Shown: one piece after another, positions 25,878-35,179 of the stretch
How the letters are laid out: every line of letters starts with the position of its first letter
Numbering within the stretch: the first letter of the stretch is position 1
Assembly: GCA_045634365.1 (NCBI GenBank)
Contig: JAZRAC010000064.1
Span: 1-64,000, forward strand
Length of the DNA stretch: 64,000 bases
Origin: HGM04593 sp045634365
Lineage (GTDB): Bacteria; Bacteroidota; Bacteroidia; Bacteroidales; Bacteroidaceae
Direction of reading: 5' to 3'
The notes under the pieces: generated by a model
Told to the model about the DNA's origin: nothing
The model's input: the letters and a program-made list of their open reading frames with translations, nothing else
Databases searched by the model: none
Translations under genes and position numbers: made by a program

Positions 25878-27617
25878 TTATTTCTTGAAAATCTTATTTA
25901 TGCCTTCCGCTCCAAGTCTTATCGCTGTTTTTATTTTACGTTTTACGATATCTTCTTGTGTGGGCATTCTTAATTTTAAAATAGTTTCAAGTGCATCGCT
26001 CTCATTCTGTCTGTCTGTGAAAACCTCAAAAATAATAGGTTTTTCTTCCATTGTGGGGCTTGTGAATTCATCGAGGGCTTTTAAGAATTCTTCTTTGTTT
26101 GCTGCCGATAAGTACTTATAACCAAGATTGTGTGCATAATCCTTTACAAGCTTGGGTGATTTATTACCATAGTGGCCGGCGGCGGCAAGGAACTCTTCGG
26201 CTTCTTCTCCTAATGGATAGCAAGGGTGCGCGTAATTGCGAAACTCCACTCCCATTGCGTTGTTTATTAGCATTATGCGCACGTTGTTGCCAACGTGCCT
26301 GTTGCCAATAACATTCATGTCGTAGAAGAATGCAAGGTCGCCAAAGATTCCAAAATAGAGCTTTTCTTTGTTTGTGAGCGATGCTCCAATAAGTGTGGAT
26401 ACGCCGCCATCGATTCCAAATCCACCGACATTGCAATTGGTGGTTATTGTTTTGTCGATATTAAAGAAGTTCCAAGAGCGCAAGGTATTCAGTATGCCTA
26501 AATGGAGGTTGCAGCCTTGCGGTAGTCGCGGTGTTGTTTGCTGTGCAATCCAAATGTTCCCGAATGGCAGTTCCGGGAATTTGCTTATTGTTTCTTCTAA
26601 TTCTTTATTCCATTCGGCATATATGGTTGTCGGTTGTTTTTCTTTATTGCAGTAGGCGTTAAAGAATGTCGATTCTGTTATTTCAAAAACTTTGGTAAGC
26701 TTGCCGAAAGTGTCTCTGATTTCTCCATCTTCGCTCACTCGCCATACCTCTTTAATTCTGCGTGGGGCGTATGAACCCGAAACCTCGCCAATGTGAATAA
26801 GCAGGTCTGTTTTTTCGGCTTCACAGAAATATCCCATCATTGAGTTAATAATAGGATATTGTATGCGATATTTACCGTAATATCCACTTGTGTGGTCGCA
26901 TAGTACTACCGAATTGTTACATTCGCAGAATTTTTCTATGATTTCAGTTTCGGCTTGGGAGAATTTCTTGTGTGAACCAATGAAAATAGCAATTCGGTTA
27001 TATTTGTCAATTGATGGCAGTGTGTCGTGTGCCGCGTACCTTTCTATAGTTTGTACGGCCGGTAGCTCTTGAATACTGAAATCGGGGTTGTAGTCGGTAA
27101 ACATATTTATATGTGCAGGGCCACCACCGTGCCGTTTTAGAGCAAGAATTGCTTTGTTTGCCTCTATTGCGCATGTCTTTTCGTCTTCTGTGCATCGCAC
27201 CATCGGTATCGTTACGCTCACATTCGCGATATCATTTGGTATGCTTCTGCGGTCTATCTGCTGGTCGAACAGGTGTCCCACTTTATGGTTGCCGCGGTGT
27301 GATGTTATAGCAAGTATCGGAAGTTTGCGATAATAAGCCTCTGTAAGGCCCGGCATATAATTACGGGATGCGGTTGCACCGGTGCAACTTATAACAACGG
27401 GTTCGCCACTTTCTGCCGCAAGTCCGCAAGCTATGTATGCAGCAGAGCGTTCATCGACCGAAGAGTATATTTCAAAGAATGGGTCACGCTGCACGCTTGC
27501 CACAAAGGTCATATTGGTTGTTCCGGGTGATGCTACAATCTTTTTTATTCCATTGGCTTTAAGTAGCGCAATCACTATTTGAACATTCTTCTCACTTGTA
27601 TAAAATTTGTTTTCCAT
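25878..27617 (-). CDS. thiamine-diphosphate-dependent enzyme (MenD/acetolactate-synthase-like) in a glycan locus
   Basis: The three-domain layout of ThDP decarboxylases and carboligases is visible. The N-terminal PYR domain has I-V-A-S-P-G-T-T-N, Y-S-S-V-D-E-R-S-A-A-Y-I-A-C-G-L-A with the cofactor-activating Glu, and S-C-T-G-A-T-A-S-R-N-Y. The C-terminal PP domain has G-I-F-G-D-L-A-F-F-Y-D-M-N and I-N-N, the G-D-x...N-N cofactor motif. The nearest pattern is MenD (S-P-G-T and D-E-R-S). No other men genes are present and it lies between an SDR and a pyruvyltransferase, so a role in making an unusual acyl or branched sugar is more likely than menaquinone synthesis. ATG 27617 is chosen over TTG 27629. 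Confidence 0.8.
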   Translation of the reverse strand: MENKFYTSEKNVQIVIALLKANGIKKIVASPGTTNMTFVASVQRDPFFEIYSSVDERSAAYIACGLAAESGEPVVISCTGATASRNYMPGLTEAYYRKLPILAITSHRGNHKVGHLFDQQIDRRSIPNDIANVSVTIPMVRCTEDEKTCAIEANKAILALKRHGGGPAHINMFTDYNPDFSIQELPAVQTIERYAAHDTLPSIDKYNRIAIFIGSHKKFSQAETEIIEKFCECNNSVVLCDHTSGYYGKYRIQYPIINSMMGYFCEAEKTDLLIHIGEVSGSYAPRRIKEVWRVSEDGEIRDTFGKLTKVFEITESTFFNAYCNKEKQPTTIYAEWNKELEETISKFPELPFGNIWIAQQTTPRLPQGCNLHLGILNTLRSWNFFNIDKTITTNCNVGGFGIDGGVSTLIGASLTNKEKLYFGIFGDLAFFYDMNVIGNRHVGNNVRIMLINNAMGVEFRNYAHPCYPLGEEAEEFLAAAGHYGNKSPKLVKDYAHNLGYKYLSAANKEEFLKALDEFTSPTMEEKPIIFEVFTDRQNESDALETILKLRMPTQEDIVKRKIKTAIRLGAEGINKIFKK

Positions 27618-27619
27618 AT

Positions 27620-28459
27620 TTATCTCCAATGCGTGTTAGCAGTTTTACCATTATTACATTCAAGAATCTGGCCTGATAGGCAATTGGCCGCATCGGACAG
27701 TAAGAAACAGGCAACCTCTGCAACCTCCTCGGGTAAGTAAACACGCTCTCCCGTGTTCCAGGGTGCATACAAATTTCCATCGGCCTTAAAACCCGTCATG
27801 TCCGAGGTGGTGACGCCAGGGGCAATTCCGTTTACTCTTATATGGTTCCCGACGAGTCTGTAAGCAAGTCCTTTTATTAGGCTATTTACAGCGGCTTTGG
27901 TAAGCCCGTATGGCAGGTCATCAGTAAAGAAACCGCGTTCCGAGGATACGAAAAGAATGTTCCCGTATTCTTGTCTGCTGTTTTCAAAATATTTAATGAA
28001 TTTCTGTGCCAAGAAATATCCACCTCTCAAGTTTGTAGATATTTGTGAATCAAACTGTTCCTCAGTAACATTTCTTATTTCTCCTTCGTGTAGTGAAATG
28101 CCGGCATTGTTGACAAGGCAATTCACCCCACCGAGCAATTTATGCGCTTGCTCTATAAATTTATCGAATTCGGAGCTGTTTTGTACATCCAGTTTAAGAT
28201 ATTTACAGTTCAGTTCGTTAGCTTTTTCAGCAAGTAAATCCTCATTGCGGCCGGCAATGAGCACATCGGCTCCTTCGGATACGAACCTCTTTGCCATGGC
28301 GTATCCTAAACCTCTTCCTCCTCCTGTGATAATTATTTTTTTACAGGCAAGTTTATTATCGGGGTTCAAATAGTGTATGTCGGCTGTTATGTGCTTAATG
28401 ACGGTAGGTCCGTTTTTTATGCACCACAATGCCCTTTTAAGGTACATAAGCAGTTTCAT
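27620..28459 (-). CDS. short-chain dehydrogenase/reductase
   Basis: The Rossmann motif is I-I-I-T-G-G-G-R-G-L-G-Y-A (T-G-x3-G-x-G, about 35-46). L-V-N-N-A-G-I is near 115, and the catalytic S...Y-x-x-x-K is seen in F-V-S-S-E-R-G and Y-G-L-T-K. The first 30 residues are an extra segment before the fold. The substrate is unknown; beside the ThDP enzyme it may reduce the keto product of that enzyme. Its ATG overlaps the Wzx stop codon by 4 bases and the ThDP gene follows 2 bases after its own stop. Confidence 0.9.
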   Translation of the reverse strand: MKLLMYLKRALWCIKNGPTVIKHITADIHYLNPDNKLACKKIIITGGGRGLGYAMAKRFVSEGADVLIAGRNEDLLAEKANELNCKYLKLDVQNSSEFDKFIEQAHKLLGGVNCLVNNAGISLHEGEIRNVTEEQFDSQISTNLRGGYFLAQKFIKYFENSRQEYGNILFVSSERGFFTDDLPYGLTKAAVNSLIKGLAYRLVGNHIRVNGIAPGVTTSDMTGFKADGNLYAPWNTGERVYLPEEVAEVACFLLSDAANCLSGQILECNNGKTANTHWR

Positions 28460-29991
28460 CTATGCAGTTTGTTTAAATATTTTTTGATGTTTCGGTCGAT
28501 AAAAGCCTTTTCGGTTTGGTCTAGTCCAAATTGGTAGCATATCAGAGCTGTCAATACTGCAATAATAGGTCCTGCGACAAATGTGCGCACTATGCTTTCT
28601 TCAAAAGAGTATTTTATTGCAATAACCGGAATAAAGGCTATAATTGTTATACAAACAGCTTTTAAAACAACCTCTTTGAGGTATTGCCACATATTGAGAT
28701 TTATAATCTCTATTGCAAGATATGCACGCAGTATTACAAGCATAAAGTATATAGCAAAGTATATTATATATGTTGATTCTGCGGGCATCCCAAGCCAAAA
28801 AGCGATGTATGTCAATGGGAATACCCATGCTCCTGCTATGGTTATAATTATTTGATATTTCTTTATATTTCCGCTAGCAATAATAGCTGTGTATAAAGAA
28901 CCACCCAGTGTCATAACAAGATTATTGAACAGGGATAGACAAGTAAAATTAGCAGTATGTTCGGGAACATTCACCAACCAGATTCTTAAAATGTTATTGA
29001 TTTCCATAACAATGGGGGTTGTGAGAATAAGCATTAGGCAGAAACTGTAAATTGCTCCTCTTTTTATAAGTGTATATGTGTAGTCATACTCTTCAGCCGC
29101 GTACGATTTTGTTATTTGAGGATTGATGGCACTACTGAAATTTCCGGCAAATTGGGTGACAATACTTTCTATTTGAACGCATATTCCTCTTGCAGCGTTG
29201 AGTGTAACTCCGAAGAAGAGATTTATCAGCATATTTACTCCTTGCGTATTGAACATATAGGCAGTGCTACCAAAGAAGTTCCACCCGGCAAACGAGGTCA
29301 TCTCCTTGAACAGGGCTTTGTCCCAAATTGGATGATAGGTGCATTCCTCAAAGTTCTTTTTGGTAAATTGCCAATAATAGACCTGCTTTATGAGCATTGG
29401 AATAAGTGAAATTATTGCCAATAGTATTAACTTGTCGCCACCGTAATATTTAATGGAGAAGATTATGGCTAAGCGTGCAACTGCGTCGAAGAGTGAAAAG
29501 TAGGCATAAATATCCATTCTCTCGTGGGCAATGATGGCTGCATTGTAGGGCGTGGAAAGGAGGCCTACCACAAAGCTTACTACCGAACATTGCAACACCC
29601 AATGGGCGGCTGTGAGTCGGTCGGCGGGTATTACCATTTTGTTGTTGAGGAACCAAATGCCTATTGTTTCAATGGCGAGCACCACAATCACGGCAAGCAC
29701 AATGTGTATGTTTACCGATGTTATAAATATGCGGTTGAGCCTCTCTTTGTTGCCCGCACCAAGCCCAAATGTGATGAAACGACCGGCCGAGGCTGTGAGT
29801 GAGCCGGATATTAGCGAGAACATAGACACAAGGCCGCCAACTACGTTGTTAATACCGTAGTTCTCAACGCCGAGTGCTTCAAGTGTGATGCGAGCGGTGA
29901 AGAAACTGATTATCATCATCAGTCCCATACGGCCGTAGAGCAGCATTGTGTTCTTGGCTATTCGTTTGTTATCTTCGCTGTGATTGCTCAT
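28456..29991 (-). CDS. wzx: Wzx-type flippase (MATE/MOP superfamily)
   Basis: A 511-residue membrane protein with about twelve to fourteen hydrophobic segments. It begins N-T-M-L-L-Y-G-R-M-G-L-M-M-I-I-S-F-F-T-A-R and has L-G-V-E-N-Y-G-I-N-N-V-V-G-G, the opening of the Bacteroidetes lipopolysaccharide flippase group. It should move undecaprenyl-linked repeat units across the inner membrane for Wzy. It is the only flippase of the locus. Confidence 0.9.
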   Translation of the reverse strand: MSNHSEDNKRIAKNTMLLYGRMGLMMIISFFTARITLEALGVENYGINNVVGGLVSMFSLISGSLTASAGRFITFGLGAGNKERLNRIFITSVNIHIVLAVIVVLAIETIGIWFLNNKMVIPADRLTAAHWVLQCSVVSFVVGLLSTPYNAAIIAHERMDIYAYFSLFDAVARLAIIFSIKYYGGDKLILLAIISLIPMLIKQVYYWQFTKKNFEECTYHPIWDKALFKEMTSFAGWNFFGSTAYMFNTQGVNMLINLFFGVTLNAARGICVQIESIVTQFAGNFSSAINPQITKSYAAEEYDYTYTLIKRGAIYSFCLMLILTTPIVMEINNILRIWLVNVPEHTANFTCLSLFNNLVMTLGGSLYTAIIASGNIKKYQIIITIAGAWVFPLTYIAFWLGMPAESTYIIYFAIYFMLVILRAYLAIEIINLNMWQYLKEVVLKAVCITIIAFIPVIAIKYSFEESIVRTFVAGPIIAVLTALICYQFGLDQTEKAFIDRNIKKYLNKLHR

Positions 29992-30009
29992 CTGTTTGTG
30001 TTTGCAGGG

Positions 30010-31080
30010 TTATTTGCAGAAAATCTTAAATATTCCTTTGAGTGCGATTTTAATTTTTGTGATGAAAATCCACTGTTTTATGTTGCGCACCTTGTGGTAG
30101 GGCCGGCGGTTAATGAGTGATGCCTGCTTGGGGAACCCGCTGGTGAACATCATCTTGTTGGTCTTGAACATATATATGCTGCCGGCGTTTGCTATCATAA
30201 GATAGTCGGTAAATGTCTTGTCGTGTGCATTGTCGCTGCCGGTACTTTTTTTGTTGTCTATGTGGCTTATTTCGCCCGGAATAACATAGGTGTAACCGAG
30301 CTTGCCGGCCGCTTGCAGAAAGTTCCTGCTGTCGGAATTTACGAGTATTATTCTGTTGGGGTGGAGTTTGTGCAGCAGTTCCAGCGGGAGCAGGCTCTCT
30401 TTTATGATTCTCTCTTTTTCGTCGTTGTTAAGGTTTATGTTTCTGTCGAACACTTCGTTAAAATCGCCCAAAAGGTCGAGGAAGCGGAAACTTGTGCTTA
30501 TATAGCCACTCTTTAATGCTCTTTTATGGGGCGCTAGGAGGCTCTCGCTATATTCGGTGGGCTTAAAGAGCTCGTTGAAGAGTGTGTGAAAGTCGTATTT
30601 ATAGCAATAGGCGGCATTTGTGGTTACGTGAAATTCGCGATAATCCTTGCGAAACTCCTTGCGGAACCACTCTTCCTGTTGCGTAAGCTCAAATTTGTTT
30701 CCCAATATGGTGGGAATGTTGCAAATATCGGTTACGCTTGTGTTGTAGTTCAGTTCCTCCTCTTTTATACTCCAATCGACAAGGTTGGGAGCAAGATATT
30801 TGTTCATATTGAATGGGTGGGTGAAGTGTATTTTGAACTCTATTCCTTGTTCCTTGCAGGTTTTATACACTGAAACAATACCTCTTAATCTGTCGGCAAG
30901 GCCACCACTCTGTTTATGCTCGTTGTATATGAGCACCACTCTTTTTTTCTCGTTTGCAACGATTGGTGCATCGGGTGAGTAGCCATCCTTTTTCAGCTCT
31001 TCCCGGGTTCTGTGGCTTTCAATCACCTCTTCAACTTTTTGCCATTGCTGTGCGGGGGTGATTTTTGTGGTTCTGCTCAT
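30010..31080 (-). CDS. fucosyltransferase-like glycosyltransferase (putative)
   Basis: The clearest motif is S-G-G-L-A-D-R-L-R-G-I near residue 60, similar to the G-G-x-x-D/N-R-L-x-G loop that binds GDP-fucose in the GT11/GT23/GT37/NodZ-type fold. Later segments include L-V-N-S-D-S-R-N-F and N-A-G-S-I-Y-M-F-K-T, which fit the donor-binding half of that fold. The protein is soluble, 356 residues, with a charged N-terminal 45 residues. The locus encodes no GDP-fucose synthesis genes, so a fucose donor would need to come from elsewhere. Assignment is by motif only. Confidence 0.6.
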   Translation of the reverse strand: MSRTTKITPAQQWQKVEEVIESHRTREELKKDGYSPDAPIVANEKKRVVLIYNEHKQSGGLADRLRGIVSVYKTCKEQGIEFKIHFTHPFNMNKYLAPNLVDWSIKEEELNYNTSVTDICNIPTILGNKFELTQQEEWFRKEFRKDYREFHVTTNAAYCYKYDFHTLFNELFKPTEYSESLLAPHKRALKSGYISTSFRFLDLLGDFNEVFDRNINLNNDEKERIIKESLLPLELLHKLHPNRIILVNSDSRNFLQAAGKLGYTYVIPGEISHIDNKKSTGSDNAHDKTFTDYLMIANAGSIYMFKTNKMMFTSGFPKQASLINRRPYHKVRNIKQWIFITKIKIALKGIFKIFCK

Positions 31081-31105
31081 TTGTGAGATTATTATGTGTG
31101 GCGGG

Positions 31106-31822
31106 TTATAATTTCGCCTGTATAATGTTTTTTATTTTGTTGTAGGTGCTTTTGTCAATCGACAAGTTTTTTACAACCTCTATGGCTCTGGGGCAATGTG
31201 CGTCGCTGCCGGCAACGCTGTACATATTGTCATTTAACAGCCAAAAGGCTTTTTTCTGAACTTCGGGGCCATATACTCCTGCAAGGGAGGGAATGTTCAG
31301 TTGCATCCTCACATTCATATCTCGCAGTGTTTGGTAGTTGCTCTTCTCCATATATAAATATCGCTCGGCGTGAGCCAGCAGGGGGTGATACCCTTTTGCT
31401 TTTATGCGCAGCAATGTGTCGTATAGGTATATGGGCGGGGTGTAGTATGATGTTTCAACCAGCAGATGGTTACCCTCTTTGCCAATGGGAAGCAGATTGT
31501 TGCTCTCCAACAGTTGCATAAATTGGTTGTCGAGCATATATTCCGACGCAAGGTGCAGGGTGAGCCCGCCGTTGTATGCTTTAAGGAATTCGTCGAACCG
31601 CTCTTTCAGTCTGTCGGCACGGTTGGGGTAGTCTTCCATTGTGTGGGGGGTGAGCCACAACTCTTTGTAACCGGCATTCTCATATTTTTCGAGTATCTCC
31701 AATGCAGTCTGCTCGGTTTTTACGCCATCGTCAACGCTCGGCAGAATGTGCGTGTGGTAGTCTGTGGCACCAGTGAGCAGGCCCCATTCTTCAACCGTCT
31801 TTTTTTTGTTGAAAAACCACAT
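31106..31822 (-). CDS. PHP-type tyrosine-protein phosphatase (CpsB/YwqE-like)
   Basis: Metal ligands of the PHP fold are visible: D-Y-H-T-H-I-L-P-S-V-D-D-G (about 20-32), L-T-P-H, L-V-E-T-S-Y-Y, L-A-H-A-E-R-Y and A-G-S-D-A-H-C. At 238 residues it matches CpsB/CapC manganese-dependent tyrosine phosphatases, which dephosphorylate Wzc/CpsD-type kinases. Encoded close to Wzc, it is the expected partner that resets the tyrosine-rich tail and keeps polymer export cycling. It lies 7 bases downstream of a GT2. Confidence 0.92.
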   Translation of the reverse strand: MWFFNKKKTVEEWGLLTGATDYHTHILPSVDDGVKTEQTALEILEKYENAGYKELWLTPHTMEDYPNRADRLKERFDEFLKAYNGGLTLHLASEYMLDNQFMQLLESNNLLPIGKEGNHLLVETSYYTPPIYLYDTLLRIKAKGYHPLLAHAERYLYMEKSNYQTLRDMNVRMQLNIPSLAGVYGPEVQKKAFWLLNDNMYSVAGSDAHCPRAIEVVKNLSIDKSTYNKIKNIIQAKL

Positions 31823-31829
31823 AATTCCT

Positions 31830-32708
31830 TTACTTATATTGAGACACCTTTTTTTGTGAGACTTTGTGGCAAAATTTTATAAATCTATTTTTTAGATATT
31901 CCGGTATGTAGCAAGCAAAACAAACGAAGGATATTATCTTGTAACGGAGGTCGGTTGTTTCAAACCTGTTCAGTATGCTTTCTGCCTTTCGGTCAGGTGC
32001 TGTCATCTTGTAATAGTCTTCGTAGATTTTCTCAGGCAATAACTCTTTAAGGAATCTTTCTCTCTCCCTCTTGCTTAAAGATGGGTTTACGGTACTTATT
32101 CCGCTTGCGTCGTAATTGGATATGAAAAAGTCCAGTTTTTTATACACTCCATTGTTGATTACTAAGTCGTGGAATGTATATTTGGCATCGGCACATATTT
32201 TATAACTCGTGTCATAGCCACCTGCATCTTTAAGCCGCTCGCGTCTTATAAAAGTACTTTGGTGTGGCAATGCATATAAGAAAAGTATATGCGTATTGAG
32301 TTCTTCTCTTGCTATATCTACATTGATAACCCTGCCGTTTGATGTAATGTACTGGCTGCCGGTAAGGTGGTCGGCCGTGCCGAAATTTTTATCGTTTATG
32401 ACTTTTTCCATTACATCGCTGCAACATAGTGTGTCACCGGCGTTCAAAAAGAGGAGATACTCCCCTTTGGCTTTTGCCACACCTTTGTTCATCCCATCAT
32501 ATATCCCCTTGTCGGGCTCGCTCACCCAATACTGAATGTGTTGGTTTATGCTTTTTATACTATCGACAGTTCCATCGGTTGATGCCGCGTCAATAACAAT
32601 CCATTCGATATCCTTCAATACCGTTTGTGAAATTACACTTTTGGCGGTTTGCTCAAATCCGCTCTTGTCATTAAAGACAACCGTAATAATTGAAACCTTT
32701 GGCAACAT
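31830..32708 (-). CDS. GT2 family glycosyltransferase (WcaA-like)
   Basis: GT-A motifs are V-S-I-I-T-V-V-F-N-D, W-I-V-I-D-A-A-S-T-D-G-T, and D-K-G-I-Y-D-G-M-N-K-G-V-A-K-A-K-G-E-Y-L-L-F-L-N-A-G-D-T, where the usual D-D-D appears as N-A-G-D. This is the subgroup typical of colanic-acid-type and Bacteroidetes capsule loci. It lies between Wzc and the phosphatase, so it is expressed with the export machinery and might act early in the pathway. Confidence 0.9.
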   Translation of the reverse strand: MLPKVSIITVVFNDKSGFEQTAKSVISQTVLKDIEWIVIDAASTDGTVDSIKSINQHIQYWVSEPDKGIYDGMNKGVAKAKGEYLLFLNAGDTLCCSDVMEKVINDKNFGTADHLTGSQYITSNGRVINVDIAREELNTHILFLYALPHQSTFIRRERLKDAGGYDTSYKICADAKYTFHDLVINNGVYKKLDFFISNYDASGISTVNPSLSKRERERFLKELLPEKIYEDYYKMTAPDRKAESILNRFETTDLRYKIISFVCFACYIPEYLKNRFIKFCHKVSQKKVSQYK

Positions 32709-32729
32709 AAGGAAGGGGTTGTGGTATGC

Positions 32730-35147
32730 CTATTTCTTATTCTTCTTCTCGCCGTGGTAGCCGTAGCGATAGCCGTAGCGGTAGCTGTAACGATAACCGT
32801 AGCGATAGCCGTAACGGTAGCCATATTTGTAGTAACCTCCGTGGCTGAATGTGCCGTTGAGTATTACTGCAAGGTTTTTAAGGCGCTTTGTTTCGTAGAT
32901 TTCTTCGAGCTCTCCAAGCATACGGCGTTCAAGGAGACCAGTGCGCACCACAAAGAGTGTGCGGTCGGCTTGTACTTCTATAATCTGCGTGTCGGCCACA
33001 ATGTCTATGGGAGGGCAGTCGATTAGAATATAGTCATATTCGCAACGCAACTGCTCTATGAGGGCGCCGAAGTGCTTGCCGTGCAACAGCTCGGTGGGAT
33101 TGGGCGGGATTGTTCCTACGGGGAGAATGAAAAGGTTGGGGAACTCTTCGTGCTTTATGATTGCCTCGTTTATGTTGGCAAGCCCGCCGCTTAAATAGTT
33201 GCTTATGCCTTCCGAGGGCGAGCCTACATAGGCCGAAGAGGAACCGTGGCGCATATCTCCGTCTATCACCAATACCTTCTCGTTTTTAAGTGAGAGGCTG
33301 GCGGCGATGTTCATTGTGAGGAATGTTTTTCCGCTACCCGGGTTGAACGATGTGAGGATTACAACCTCGCATTTGCCATCTTTTTTTGCAACAAACTGTA
33401 TGTTGGTGCGCAATACGCGGAACGCTTCGTTTATTATGTCGCGGCTGCCCTCTTTCACAAGAAGGCTCTTCTCCTCGGTGCCGTTGAGGCGTTTTTTAGC
33501 CTCTTTGGCATTGTCGGGGAGGTACATTGGTATTTCGCCCACAAAGGGAATGGTGAGCGATTCGAGGTCTTTGCGCCCGCGCACTTTGTTGTTCGATATT
33601 TCTTTAAGGAAAATTATCACGGTGGGGAGCAACAGGCCCACGGCAAGGGCCATCATAAAGGCATTTTTCTGCATTGGTGCAACGGGTGCGCCGATGCTTG
33701 CGGGTGCTGATATTATGCGTGTGTTGCTTACGGCATACTCTTTGGACAGTTGGTTCTCCTCGCGCTTCTGCAACAGGAATATGTAGAGGGCGTTTTTCAC
33801 CTTCTGCTGTCGCATAATGGATTGCAGTTTTTTTGTCTGCTCGGGGTTCGAGGCGAGGGCTTGCGTGTTGCTTGTATCGATTTTCTTTTTGAACCTTATT
33901 TGGGAGTTTATCGCCTCAACTTCGTTGTTGGCTGCTGTGATTATAGTCTCTTTGAGCTTTTTGAGTCGCTTGTCGTAGTCTTTTACAATGGGGTTCTCGT
34001 CGCTACTGTTTTGTGCAACGGCGTTGCGGCGCAGGAGTGTGTTGTTGTAGTCTGTGGCGAGCGATTGCACGTTGGCATTTTCGAGGCCTATATTGCCGGG
34101 GAGTAGCAGGTTTTTCTCGTCTTTCAGAATGTTTATGAGATACTGCACAACCTCGCGCTGGTTGGTGAGGGCGAGTATTTCGCTCTCGTTTGCATTTTTC
34201 TCGTTCAGGTATTTGCTGCCATCATCTTTTTCGCTTTGTATGAGGTTGCGTCCTTTGTACGATGCTATTTCGCCATCGAGTGCCCACAACTCGTCGCGCA
34301 ACATATCTATTCTGCGGTTGAGGAAACTATCGGTGCTCACAGCTATTTGGTTCTTGTCTTTAAGCCACTGCTCGTTGTATATGTCAATAACAGCCCCAAG
34401 TACGGCACGCCCTCGTTGGGTGGAAATGTCGCGTATGCGCAGATTGGCGATGGTGGTGTTCTCGTTCTCAAATGCTGCGCTGAAATGAGAGGTAAAGTAG
34501 TCGAGAGTCTTGTTTATGTTGGTGCGCTTCACGAATATGTTGCTATTCCTCCCTCGCTCGAAATTCTCGGTGGGGGTAATAACGATGCGCCCCAATACTG
34601 TGTTTACAGTGTCGTTTACTTGCGCTCTGATGAATCCTCCCGTAATTTCGCTGTTCTCTTTGTGGAAGTTCCACATACATACATCGCCGTTCTCTTGCAG
34701 GTTCATTGTGAAGCTCACATCCTCGGTGCGCCCCACATCCAGCAGGGTTACGTTCACCGGCATTGCATTGTTGAAAATTATGGGGTCGTGAAAGGTTCCT
34801 TCACTTGTGTAACTTATATCAAGATTAAGGCGTTCAATCGCTTCGAGCATAATGGCCGGCGATTTTATTGCCATAAGCTCCTCGTTGGCATTGCTCTGAT
34901 AGGTGTCGCTGAACGATGTAAAGGTGCTGCCGCCTGCCCCCTTGCCACTTTCGTTATTGTCTTTTATGAGGATGGATGCAGTGCTTACATAAATGGGCGG
35001 GGTTGCGAGAATGTAGAGCACGGCAATGCTCAATGTTACAAACAGCGATATTGCGAACCAATGCCAATTGCCAAGGCAGAGGTATAGAAGGTCGGCAATG
35101 GGCAGGGTGTCGTTGCCTTTCTGCTGTCGTCTGTTCTTTGTTGCCAT
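32730..35147 (-). CDS. wzc: polysaccharide co-polymerase / tyrosine autokinase (Wzc-like)
   Basis: An 805-residue inner-membrane protein. The Wzz-type domain lies between two membrane segments (about 30-50 and 505-530) with long coiled-coil helices between them. The cytoplasmic BY-kinase has Walker A P-G-S-G-K-T-F (near 604), Walker A' V-L-V-I-D-G-D-M-R and Walker B I-L-I-D-C-P-P. The C-terminal tail holds 14 tyrosines in 25 residues, as repeating Y-G-Y-R units, then a basic end. Tail autophosphorylation controls chain length and export in this family. The tail is encoded by a 12-base tandem repeat that could change copy number. It is cotranscribed with wza 32 bases upstream. Confidence 0.95.
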   Translation of the reverse strand: MATKNRRQQKGNDTLPIADLLYLCLGNWHWFAISLFVTLSIAVLYILATPPIYVSTASILIKDNNESGKGAGGSTFTSFSDTYQSNANEELMAIKSPAIMLEAIERLNLDISYTSEGTFHDPIIFNNAMPVNVTLLDVGRTEDVSFTMNLQENGDVCMWNFHKENSEITGGFIRAQVNDTVNTVLGRIVITPTENFERGRNSNIFVKRTNINKTLDYFTSHFSAAFENENTTIANLRIRDISTQRGRAVLGAVIDIYNEQWLKDKNQIAVSTDSFLNRRIDMLRDELWALDGEIASYKGRNLIQSEKDDGSKYLNEKNANESEILALTNQREVVQYLINILKDEKNLLLPGNIGLENANVQSLATDYNNTLLRRNAVAQNSSDENPIVKDYDKRLKKLKETIITAANNEVEAINSQIRFKKKIDTSNTQALASNPEQTKKLQSIMRQQKVKNALYIFLLQKREENQLSKEYAVSNTRIISAPASIGAPVAPMQKNAFMMALAVGLLLPTVIIFLKEISNNKVRGRKDLESLTIPFVGEIPMYLPDNAKEAKKRLNGTEEKSLLVKEGSRDIINEAFRVLRTNIQFVAKKDGKCEVVILTSFNPGSGKTFLTMNIAASLSLKNEKVLVIDGDMRHGSSSAYVGSPSEGISNYLSGGLANINEAIIKHEEFPNLFILPVGTIPPNPTELLHGKHFGALIEQLRCEYDYILIDCPPIDIVADTQIIEVQADRTLFVVRTGLLERRMLGELEEIYETKRLKNLAVILNGTFSHGGYYKYGYRYGYRYGYRYSYRYGYRYGYHGEKKNKK
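32752..32828 (-). repeat. 12-base tandem repeat encoding the Wzc tyrosine tail
   Basis: About six degenerate copies of a 12-base unit, TACGGYTAYCGY on the coding strand, encode Y-G-Y-R repeats (one unit reads Y-S-Y-R). It lies entirely within the wzc coding region. Unit gain or loss would keep the frame. Confidence 0.85.
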
Positions 35148-35179
35148 ATTTCTCTTTTAAGTAGTTTTTGTCGGTGCGA

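Noticed and set aside
32752..32828. Possible CRISPR or non-coding tandem repeat
   Set aside because: The repeat unit is 12 bases with no spacers and lies in frame inside wzc, so it is a coding repeat.
34236..35087. Plus-strand frame of 283 codons
   Set aside because: It lies wholly antisense to wzc, whose domains are complete; its composition is that of a complementary-strand shadow.
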